Below, piece by piece: positions 35,901-45,690 of a stretch of DNA of 64,000 nt. Numbering within the stretch: the stretch's first letter is position 1; every line of letters starts with the position of its first letter. Made by a program: the position numbers and the translations under genes. A model generated the notes under the pieces. That model was given only the letters and a program-made list of their open reading frames with translations. It was not told where the DNA came from and searched no databases. Source of the DNA: Lumnitzera littorea. Its lineage: Eukaryota > Streptophyta > Magnoliopsida > Myrtales > Combretaceae. The stretch lies in assembly GCA_024138015.1 (NCBI GenBank), contig JAMXBB010000002.1, positions 14,174,118 to 14,238,117 of the forward strand, written 5' to 3'.

Positions 35901-36229
35901 AAATATTGACGAGTGTCGCCACCTCAAGAACTCTATCAAAGGCCTTGATTGTAAGGGCCGCATCGACTACTTCGTTGTAGATGAGAAGAAACAGCCCCAT
36001 CATCAAACAAGTCAATACCCCCATGGACGAAGAGACTCGAAGGGCATGATACGGTCAAGTCAACACCATATTCGATGGACTTGACTTTTTTTAGCCAACA
36101 CAACCCTCACTCTTAAGCATGAGGTACACATTGTTTGAAGTAAGAGACTAAAGACTGATACAGTAATAACCTTCACCTACGAAGATGAGCAGGGCATTAA
36201 CTTGCCCCATAATGATGCAATCATCATAA

Positions 36230-36610
36230 GTGTTGAATTGGGTATTTTGACGTCCCCAAGACATTTGTTGATTGCAAGAGTTCAATAGATATACTCTTTT
36301 ATAATGCCTTTAAGCAAATGAAAGAACAGCTTGATGAACCCCTTTAATTGTATACACACGACCTCATTGGGTTCGAAGGCAGTAAGGCAGTATCGACAAA
36401 GAGAATCATCACTCTGCTTGTTCGATTAGGCGATGGCGAACGTATCACTGCCCAGTCCATCAACTTCATCATTATCAATATTTGGTTGCCATACAGTGCC
36501 ATATTTAACAGACCAAGCATAACCAAATTGAACATGCTCATTAGCCAGAAATGCCTCAAGGCGAAGTTCATGATCTTGACTAGAGTTGGTGAGGCTAAAG
36601 GTGATTAGGC
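36230..36610 (+). pseudogene. Tat element protease relic
   Basis: VDCKSSIDILFYNAF corresponds to the retropepsin active-site region (DSGSS in working copies). Here the catalytic motif is changed to DCKSS, so it would be inactive. The following INFIIINIWLPYSAIFNRPS matches the conserved YNAILGRP block. Stops interrupt it. Confidence 0.65.
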
Positions 36611-36819
36611 TCTGTCTAAGACATTCTACTTGAAAGCGTAATTAAGAAACAATGTCATGAACATCAAGTCCACCGGCTCCCCTACCTCAGCACTACGTGG
36701 AGAGTTAGTAAAGAAGATCGTTGAAGTCTAAATTTCTGATGCCCTAGGAATGATAACTAAGATTGGGCCTGATTTGCTAAATGACCATGGGCTTAAGATA
36801 TCTAAGTTCCTTAAGTAGA

Positions 36820-37660
36820 ATTCAGATGTCTTTGCATTTGCCCTAAAAGACATGCGGAAGATCATTCGCATACACAAGGCAACCTACCCCCTTAATGTCA
36901 ACCAGACCATGTGACTTATTAAGCAAAAGAAGCGACATGTTACACTTGAATGTTAGGCTACAATTAAGGAGGAAGTACAAAAGTTGCTTTGCACAGGCTT
37001 CATCCGACATGACAGATATCTTACTTGGTTTGCCAATACGGTGTTCATTAAGAAAGCAAATGGAAAATGACACATGTGTGTTGACTATATTAACCTCAAT
37101 AAGGCTTACCCAAAGGGCTGCTTTCCCTTACCATGTATAGGCCATTTTGTTGACTCGACAGTGGGACATGCACTCCTCAGTTTCATGGATGCCTGTTCTA
37201 AATATAAAAAAAATTCTAATGGCCCCCGAAGACGAAGTCTACACATCCTTTATCACATACTTTAGGACTTACTGCTACATAGTCATGCCCTTTGGCTTAA
37301 AGAACGCTGGAGCTACATACCAAAAGATTGTGACCCATATCTTCAGGCAACAAATAGGAAGGAACCTTGAAGTTTATGATATAATTGCTAAGAGCAAAAC
37401 TAGAAGAGATCATATCGACGACCTCCAGGAAACCTTCTAAACCCTTTGACAGTTCTAAAAGAAACTTAACCTTCAGAAGTATGTCTTTGGGGTCGCTTCA
37501 AGCAAGTTCCTTAGTTTCGTGGTCATAGAGTGAGGGATAGAGGCCAATCTTGATAAGATCAAGGCAGTCCAAGACAGGCAACCATCAATCAAGGTGAAGG
37601 AGGTTCAGCGACTAACGAGAAGGATAGTCGCCCTCAACCACTTTGTCTCTTGAAGTATAG
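36820..37660 (+). pseudogene. Tat element reverse transcriptase relic
   Basis: Blocks in order: FALKDM, KLLCTGFIRH, VFIKKANGK, VDYINLNKAYPKGCFPLP, LLSFMDACSKY, VMPFGLKNAGATYQK, the catalytic region, and then the KYVFGVASSKF-type block. The catalytic YVDDM is reduced to YDI by a deletion (EVYDIIAKSK at about 37.37-37.40 kb), so the enzyme would be dead even without the stops. Frames change at least twice. The arrangement is typical of the Tat branch of plant Ty3/gypsy. Confidence 0.8.
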
Positions 37661-37689
37661 ATAAGTGTCTAGAATTTTTTCATCTGCTC

Positions 37690-38030
37690 AAACACCTTAC
37701 TGAATTTAAATGGACCCTAACATACCAGCAAGCCTTCTGAGACCTAGAGAACTTCCTAGCCACCCTATCCATGCTCTCCAAAACCATTCTTGGAGAGGAA
37801 TTATTCTTATACCTTGCAGTCAGCGACAAAGCATTGTTATTTGTACTTGTCCGAGTTGATAGCAATGAACATGGCCTTGTCTATTACGTTAGCCATATCT
37901 TGCAAGGACTTAACCTTCGATACATTAAGATGGAAAAGTTTTCCTTTGCAGTAGTCATCGTCACTCGTAAGCTCCGGTGTTACTTTCAGTCACATCTGAT
38001 CATCATATTGATGGATCTATCACTCTAAGT
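37690..38030 (+). pseudogene. Tat element RNase H relic
   Basis: Contains the thumb and RNase H blocks: SKTILGEELFLYLAVSDKAL, VYYVSHILQGLNLRYIKMEK and LRCYFQSHLIIILMD, matching PxxGxxLxLYLAVS, YYVSxxL and YFQSHxIxVLTD. Frames are mostly open between stops. Confidence 0.75.
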
Positions 38031-38199
38031 AGCCCTGTAAAGGCTTAACACGTCAAGCGAATGATGAAGTACTCCCTTGAGCTCAGCGCCCACGGAGTTG
38101 AATTTTGCTAAAGACAAGCAATCAAAGTATAGGTTCTTGTCGATTTCATTGTAGAGTACATTGGAGTAAATAAGCCTCAACTAGAGTTTGCCATACTGG

Positions 38200-38430
38200 T
38201 CTAGATGCTACACATTGACATCTCCTCTACCAAAGGGGGTAGTAGGGTTGGTATTATGCTACAAAGCCTATACGGAACAAAGATTCTCTATGCCTTGAAG
38301 TTTGGGTTCCCAACGAGAAATAATGAAGTTGAATATGAAGTACTCATTGCCAGTCTAAAGATTGCTAAGGACATTAGAGTAGAAAAACTTAACATAAATT
38401 CAAAGTCTATATTGGTTATATAGTAAGTCC
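38200..38430 (+). pseudogene. Second (archaeal-type) RNase H relic of the Tat element
   Basis: LHIDISSTKGGSRVGIML, ALKFGFPTRNNEVEYEVLIASL and INSKSILVI match the additional RNase H between RNase H and integrase. That domain is characteristic of the Tat lineage (Tat, Ogre, Retand). The first catalytic aspartate and the glutamate of NNEAEYEAL are still present; the glycine of DGSS is replaced by isoleucine. This domain is the main reason for the Tat assignment. Confidence 0.75.
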
Positions 38431-38759
38431 AGGGAGAATATGAGACCAAAGGCGAAATGATGGCCAAGTACTTGCATCTAGTACGAGATCTCCTCGCAAA
38501 ATTCCCCTTCTAGGAGGTCAATAAAATCCCTCGAGTAGAGAATGTAGAAGTAGACAGGCTATCCAAAATAGATTTGTCTACTATTCCCGCATCACATGAT
38601 TATGACAAACCACTCTTCATACAATACCTCCTTAAAATGAGTTAAAGGTACACTAGTAACAGGTTGTCGAAACGATAGAGGTAGCCCTAGAACCTTCTTA
38701 GATGGACTCCCTAGTGTAGTACCTCAAAGCCGGTATGCTACACGAAGAGCAATATGAGG

Positions 38760-39035
38760 TAAAGAAGCTAGCTTATGTTGCAGCCAACTATACACTAATT
38801 GATGATGTATTCTATAGATGAGGATACAGTACTCCACTCATCAAATGCCTCTAAATAGAGGAAGGAGCCTAGGTACTCAAGGATCTCTACAAAGGGATTT
38901 GCAGCAACTACATTCGGTCGGAAGCACTCTACCTTCGAGCACTTGGGTTAGGTTATTACAGGCCTACGATGACGAGAGATGCTAAAGCCATGGTTCGAAG
39001 GTGCCACTCTAACTAAAAGCATGCACTAATAACCC
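38760..39035 (+). pseudogene. Tat integrase zinc-binding end (interrupted)
   Basis: YTLIDDVFYR, LKDLYKGICSN, GLGYYRPTMTRDAKAMVRRC and KHALITH form the H2C2 integrase region, with the second cysteine of the CXXC replaced by a stop. The reading ends at ITH near 39035. The next expected residues, TPSSKLRPMT then WPFVQ, are found 18.6 kb away at 57692, so an insertion splits the domain here. Confidence 0.75.
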
Positions 39036-39039
39036 ACTA

Positions 39040-41272
39040 TGGACACTCAATTTTTGCTTCCTTTATTTTTATTTTTATTATTTCATTTTTCTTTCTTTTC
39101 TCAATAAGCCTTAAATTAGGCAAAACACAAAAAATAGGAAATTAAAGAAAACCCAAAAAATTAAGAAATTTAGAAAAAAAATAAGAATTTTAAGAAAATA
39201 CAAAAAAATTCAAAAATAAGAAAAAGCACAAAAAATAAGAAATGTCAAAAAAGTACAAAAAATAGGAAGTGTAGAAAGAAATCATAAAAAATAAGAAGTT
39301 TATAAAATAAAGTTTAAAAATTTAGAAAATTACCAAAAAATAGGAAAATTGAATGAAAAATAAAAGATTTTAGAAAATAATAATTTTAATTATATAGATT
39401 TTTTTAATTTTAGAAGTTGGGCCGATGATCATGGGTTTAGATTTAAATCTAGCTCAAACTGATCAAATCCATATGTGTAATTACACATATGGACAAGGCA
39501 CAGCTCAACGGCCTAACGGATAAAAACATGAACATTAGCATTAGGTTTGGTTAAAGGTCAGGGGTTTGAATCTGGGTTGGAATATGTAAAGTTTTTTTTT
39601 TTTTTTATTACATCAAAGACGGCTACGTGTTAGGATCTCATTGTACCATATGTCTTGACACGTGGCAGTATCAGGTTGAACGACCCATGTTGACATAGCA
39701 TGACATGGCATGCCACGTCAGCTAACACATGTCACTATTGCTACGTCAGCTGCTATGTGTCACTAAACGCTTTGTTTGGTTGGCACGGCTGATGTGACAC
39801 CACATTAGCCTATTTCCTCCTCCCCTTACCCCCCCTTCTTTCCTTTTCCCTTCGTTTCCCCTGATTTCCCTTCTCTTTCCCCCTTCTTCCCTCATTTTTC
39901 TCTAGATTTTCCTCCTCTTTACTTCTCAAGAACAGCCTACCCCCTTCACTTTGGCTTCAATTTTTACTTAAATTTCATACACAGGCACATAATTTCTTGC
40001 ATCAATCTCGTACTCTACGTAGCCTATTTTGAATTGAACTAAAGAACAGGACAAGATTCATCCATTTTGATGCTCAAATTGGCTCTCAAAAATGGAAAAA
40101 AATTGTAATTTTGGCCATTTACACTTTACTTCGATTTGAAACTTTCAATGTTTTTGGGTTGATTATGAGTATAAATTGGGTATTGGAGGAGCTCAAGGAC
40201 CACGCACAACCTCACACGAACAACATAAAACACCACCTCCCTCTCTTATGATCACTTTCTCTCTCTAGCTCAACTACTGAACCCTCTCTCTCTAGCTACC
40301 TCCGAGCTACACCACTACCCTCACTAGCTTCCCTACCTCGCAAGCTTCCCATTCCAGCCCCTTTCAACCGCTGTCATACTCCCTAGCTACCTCATCGAAC
40401 CACCATCCCAAAACCTTAACCACCGTACTATTGCCGCCTTTCGAATCACCACCTTCGACCACCTTGGCACTAAGCTAGGTCCATGGCCAAGCTCCCTACA
40501 CTTTAAAACCCCTAACCTAACCACCCATTCGAACCCAGTAGCAGCTACCGTAAGCGTAGCTCCACCACCGCCGACTACCACTTCTAAAACCACCCAAATA
40601 AGCTCCATTAACCATAGCATTGAACCTACTCTCCTTAAACTCAATTAGAAAACCATAAAAATTCCCTTTCCTAATCGATTTGGTGCTTCGAGTGAGCAGA
40701 ACCACACCACCTTGTTGCTGCCATTGGAGAACTTGGAGACGACTCGACTCAATTTGAAGATCCAACCCTCGATCGACCCAAACTCGACCAACCGACTCGA
40801 AGTCCGACTCGTGCCCTAACCCACATCGTGATCCAGTATCTGGTCTGGCCTTATTTTCTATTTGATTTGTTTTCTTTTATTTCGTTTGTTTGGTTTAGTT
40901 TTTTTTTTCTTTCTAAATTTAATTTATCTATTTATTTTCTTATGTAAATGTAAACAAAAAAAAAAAAAAAAGAAAAAAGGGAAAAAGAAAAAGAAGAAAA
41001 AAAAAGAGAGGAAGAAAATAAAAACAGAAGAAGAAAAAAAAAGAGTAATTTTGTTTTATTTTATTTTATTTTTGCTAGTTTAATAAAAATAGATAAAATA
41101 TATTAAGTATTAAATAAATAAAATGATATAATAAAAATGAAATAAAATAAATAGGATAGGGAATAAAATTATTTTTAATACTTAGAAAAATTAGGTTTTC
41201 AAAAGAAAAAAATATATAAATATAATTGGATCCTTTTCAAATTTAGGACGTTTTAGAATTTTTTTTTTTTAA
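39040..41272 (+). repeat. LTR-like repeat copy A of the inserted element
   Basis: From 39489 to the N gap this is collinear with 55315-57035 (about 85-90% identity by eye). Shared blocks include caggggtttgaatctgggt, the cacgtggcagt/ccacgt cluster, ctcaagaacagcctac, and the polypurine-rich tract near 40.96-41.05 kb. A plausible TG start is at 39040 (TGGACACTCAATTTTTGC). The first ~450 bases have no counterpart in copy B. The minus-strand frame at 40387-40644 and the lysine-rich frame at 40862-41083 are by-products of repeat and purine tracts. The right end falls in the assembly gap. Confidence 0.7.
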
Positions 41273-41662
41273 NNNNNNNNNNNNNNNNNNNNNNNNNNNN
41301 NNNNNNNNNNNNNNNNNNNNNNNNNNNNNNNNNNNNNNNNNNNNNNNNNNNNNNNNNNNNNNNNNNNNNNNNNNNNNNNNNNNNNNNNNNNNNNNNNNNN
41401 NNNNNNNNNNNNNNNNNNNNNNNNNNNNNNNNNNNNNNNNNNNNNNNNNNNNNNNNNNNNNNNNNNNNNNNNNNNNNNNNNNNNNNNNNNNNNNNNNNNN
41501 NNNNNNNNNNNNNNNNNNNNNNNNNNNNNNNNNNNNNNNNNNNNNNNNNNNNNNNNNNNNNNNNNNNNNNNNNNNNNNNNNNNNNNNNNNNNNNNNNNNN
41601 NNNNNNNNNNNNNNNNNNNNNNNNNNNNNNNNNNNNNNNNNNNNNNNNNNNNNNNNNNNNNN
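41273..41662. other. Assembly gap (390 N)
   Basis: A run of N flanked by a T-rich run on the left and ten G on the right. By comparison with copy B, roughly 650 bases of LTR are missing here, so the gap length is probably not exact. Confidence 0.95.
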
Positions 41663-41694
41663 GGGGGGGGGGAGAGTTTTATTCCTTATACTAT

Positions 41695-42275
41695 GAACAC
41701 ATGATAGATACGGTTGAACTCGGGTTGTCTTAAGACCTTAGGACAGGGAACAATTGTGTAAGTTTTTGGTGTAGTGAGGCAACCATCGTTTGGGACAGAT
41801 CAGGCAACTCTACTTAAACTTCAATGTGACTAAGGAACTGTTTTATAGAGAACGTGTAAGGTCACAGAGTTTAAGGACCTTTAGAACATACTCTTCTTGT
41901 ATACATTTCTTCAGGGTTTTATGGTGGTTTTAAAAGGAAAAAAAAAAAAATAACAAACGAGCTTCTTTCCCTAGAATTCACTTTCAGCTCTTATTTATCT
42001 ATCTTGCATATTACATGCATTAGGATATGGGGTGTCTTTTGTTGCATAAAAAATGCAGGGTAGATGCGGTTGGACCCAGGCCATCTTAGGACTTTAGGAG
42101 AAGGGCCATTGTGTAGACTCTGAGTGCTGTAGTGTAATCACCGCTTGGGGTTGATTAGGCCACCTCACTTAAGCTTAATGTGACCAATGAAAGTGTTCTT
42201 TAACAAGTGAGGTCATAAAACTTAAAGACCTTTTCAAGACTTACCCTAACTGTGTATACTCCCCTCCAAGCTTGA
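41695..42275. repeat. Imperfect direct repeat, ~360-base spacing, two copies
   Basis: Blocks at about 41700-41905 and 42058-42270 share agatRcggttgRac, aggRcttag-like, cttaaRcttaatgtgac and aaggtcacagag/gaggtcataaaact in order. They lie in what should be the leader of the inserted element. Confidence 0.55.
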
Positions 42276-43249
42276 TTTAATATAATACCCTTAAGAAATT
42301 GCAACCCTACTAATCGTTCAATATTTTTAATGTAATCAAGTTTCTAAAAATAACGGTAAGGTTGCAACGTAAGGGAGTAATGTATTAACCCAAACAATCC
42401 CAACACTTGTATATTTCAATGTGCTTTCTTTTTCTACATTAATGAATGATTCTTGTCCATGAAATATGTAGACTTAAGTATAATGGGTAACCAATAAGAG
42501 AATAATTAAAGACTGCCAGTTGCCCTAGGAATCTATGAGTAGCTGCTATAAGTTGAAGCTACCTTCTGGAAGTAGAGGGTTAGGCATGCTGAGGCCTTTA
42601 ACAAGGCTTTGTTAGCGCAAGTCGAAAAAAGCGAGAGGACCATGAATTGGGCTTTAGAAATGTTGGACAAGATTAAAGCCTAACTATGAGAGTTAGATTA
42701 GAAATTTTAGATAGAGTTAAAGGGCTTTGAATAAATTTTAAGTTTTGAATAATTGTTGGGTTTCCTTTTCCATGTACTCTGATATTTCAAAAATAAAATC
42801 TTTCTCTTTATCTTATCATTCTTCGTTTTTCTTCCCTTTCTTTATAGACAGTCCTTCAATAGAGTTTATTTAACCAGTCACTCTCTTACTTAAGGAAATG
42901 CAATTAAAAAGCCAAAAACAAAAAATCTACCATTTTTATTTGGTTTTTGTAAAATAAAGTTTTATCTTTCTCTCTTTTTTTTTAAAAGAAAAAGAGAAAA
43001 TAAAAGAAAAGTTGCTAACTGGTAAAGAAATTCTTCCAACCAAGTTTACATAGCTGATGACAAACTCGCCTCCCTAGAAAGGATGATGCATCAGATGGTC
43101 TAACAATGGCAAGTTTTGTTCCTAATAATTGCTACTCTCCAGATATCCCAAGATTTGAACTTAGAAAAGAGATTCTCAAATCTAGAAGAGAAGATAACCA
43201 TGTTACAAAAGTATACTATAGATCTAGAAATGGTAATAGCCCCTATGCT
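42276..43249. other. Leader or gag-upstream region of the inserted element
   Basis: No clear domain. Short open stretches near 42.58-42.70 kb, and charged ones near 43.05-43.25 kb, could be decayed gag but match nothing I can name. Confidence 0.3.
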
Positions 43250-43650
43250 TAGAAGATTTCAACACCCAATGTCTAACACTGATTAAGTGCCAGTAAGTGC
43301 AAGTGATGAGGGAGGCCTAAGGAAAAAGCCAAGGAGGAGTGAGGAAAAACAAACCTAAGAGACATAGAGGAGACAATTTACTCAATTGAAGATATTAATC
43401 ACTCGACTCTTTTGTCATTTGAAAGAAGTAAGGGTTATAGCTTGTGAAGCCCTTAATTCGAATTACAAACCACATAGCTTTGACCCAGAAGCACAATGTG
43501 ACTATCATATGAGTCAGAATGGGCACTCCATTGAAAAATGCTGGAGATTGAAGAACAAGATTTAAGACCTGATAGATGAAAAAGTCATTCAACCAAAGCT
43601 ATGACAGGTCAATCCTTCTTCAAGTCATGAGGGTAATCCAACTGAGTTGC
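43250..43650 (+). pseudogene. Gag C-terminal relic of Tat/Ogre type
   Basis: RRQFTQLKILITRLFCHL then YKPHSFDPEAQCDYHM and NGHSIEKCWRLKNKI form the block YDPxAxCxYHxxxxGHSxExCxxLKxKxQxLID. That block sits at the C-terminal side of gag in Tat/Ogre-type plant elements. The Cys and His residues of the knuckle-like motif are intact; stops follow at the conserved glutamine of KIQ and later. No protease, RT or integrase follows before the tandem arrays, so the inserted element is probably a deleted or non-autonomous Tat-type element. Confidence 0.65.
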
Positions 43651-45159
43651 CTAAAGCTCCATTTCTTTTGAGCTTACCGATGCCTTCTGATAAGCTTACA
43701 GGTTGTTTCAAGTAGTTGGGTGCTTGTTAAGATAGGGGCAGTAAGAAGAAAGCTGTTTTTCAATAAAGTATGTAACAGTTGGAAAAATATAATCCAATTG
43801 CCTTTTTCAATTATTGTAGTTTTATTTGGGGCAAATAAATCGATTATAAAAAGTTTAGAATGAAAAGTGGCAAACTATTTTTCCACACACTAACCTAAAA
43901 TACTTTGAGAGTTGAGCGACATAAAGGTGATGATGCTTTGGGCTTATTCCTTAAAGGTGGTCCACTTTGAATGTAATATGTAGATTAAAATGAAATTAGG
44001 GAGTTATTTCTTGAATCCTAAACACAATCATCTCTTTTACCCCATTGGAGCTATTTGAAGAATTTTTCAAATTTAAACCTTATCAAGAACTATCCCACAA
44101 TAGGGCAATCAAAGGTTAGGGTCATTGATAAGGAGAGAGGGATTGAAATTGGTTTATACTTACTTCAGTAACATTAAATTCAAAAGCAAATTTTATTTTT
44201 GATAAGTTATGTTTTTTTTTTTTTTGAAATAAGGAAGAGCCACATCCTTTTTAAACACCTTGAGCTTTTACTTACCTCACCCGAGCCTATATAATAGAAA
44301 ACAATGAATTTAAGACCCTAAATCGCTTAAGAGGTAAGAACTTGGCAATAGAGACTTGGGGCCAAAAGAAAAGAAAAAACAATAAAAGAATAGTGGGGCA
44401 AAGTAATAACAAAATAGAAAAAGGAAAAGAGCTTAGAAAATTAGGCTCAAGTGTAAGTCTAGAGCTAAGTGAAAGCCATATCATATCCTAGTAGGAGCAA
44501 TCAAATTAAAAGTTAAAGTCTAAATAGCCCTAAAGATGTAAAGCTTTGAATCACGGTCTGAGCTCAAAAACTCAAAATCTTTACATCCACTTTGAAGCCT
44601 CTCTCACACTTAGCCTTCCCACTCATAATACCAACATTACACAAGTAAAAGCTCTTCTGATCTTTAAAGATAATTTATCTTTAATAAAAGTTGTTTTTGA
44701 AGCTGGGGCAAGTATATTATTAATTGTTTCTAAGGTTTTCAACTTGTACACCCGGGATCAATATTTATTTCAAAATAGGCTTCTTTGTTAGTTCTTTTTG
44801 AAACCCTTGGACTAAAAGCCTAAATTCATAAAAAGACCTATTGGATTGATCAAGGCGTATTACATGCAAAATGGATTATAATTTTGGGAATGTAGTTAAG
44901 AGTGTAGTCTAGACTAAGAGTTTACAAGGAAGTCTTCTTTGACTAAACTAGTCACGAGTTACCTTTTTAAGGATGTTTGAAAATCAAAATTTTGGAATTA
45001 TAATAAAAAAGGGTTAAGAGTTCGGGCTTTTCTCATTCTTCCTAAAATCAAGGAAATTATAGCCAACATCTTTTTCAACATAAATGGTTTTCACTAAAAG
45101 GGTTTTTCTGTAAATGGTTTCCTAAAAAATCGTGTAGGGTTTTCGAATAAGTTTTTATC
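43651..45159. other. Unassigned internal sequence of the inserted element
   Basis: AT-rich with scattered short frames. Possible protease remnants near 44.6-44.75 kb (a forward frame of 81 codons at 44546-44791) lack the DSG motif. No call. Confidence 0.3.
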
Positions 45160-45690
45160 TTAACAAGCTCTTGAATGGGCTATCCCACCTTCCATTCGTT
45201 CAACTCTCTTGAAAGTCTTTAGTAAACCCATAGGGTGCCTCTGTTCCTCAATTACCTTTAGTGTGCTCATAGGGCCCTTCAGTTCACCAAGTTCTTTTAA
45301 CAGGCCCATAGGGCATATCTTTTCTACAAAATTCTTGTAGTGAGCTCATAGGATGCTTGATTTCTTTAGGTGAGCCCATTGGGCCTCTCTGTTCACGAAG
45401 TTACTCTTAGCGAATCCGATGGCACTTCTCTTAATTAATATCTTCTAGCTAGCCCATGAGACACTCACCTTCCACATTTAAGTGTTTAGCTAGCCTTCGA
45501 AGATACAGTCTTAACTCAATCTCTTTTCCAAAATCTTATTCTTCTTAGCAAGCCCTTACGGCACTTTCCTTCCCCGTATTCTCTTAAGTAAGCCTATAGG
45601 GCACTTCCCTTCTGTTCACCAAATCCCTCTCTGCAAGCTCGTAGGGCACTTTTATTCATTGGTTCCCTTTAGCATGCTTATAGGTATAAC
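45160..45690 (+). repeat. Degenerate ~40-base tandem repeat block
   Basis: About a dozen units with the core agcaagcccatagggcactt followed by a pyrimidine-rich stretch such as cccttctgttcaccaa. Several neighbouring cores are exactly 40 bases apart; others have indels (one unit is 30). It stops where the 84-base array begins. Confidence 0.75.

Noticed and set aside
40387..40765. Overlapping minus-strand ORFs in LTR copy A
   Set aside because: They are the complement of a pyrimidine- and CCACC-rich non-coding LTR stretch, and the frames are not conserved in copy B (56.2-56.5 kb).
40862..41083. 73-codon ORF rich in lysine
   Set aside because: Translation of an A/G-rich low-complexity tract within the LTR.
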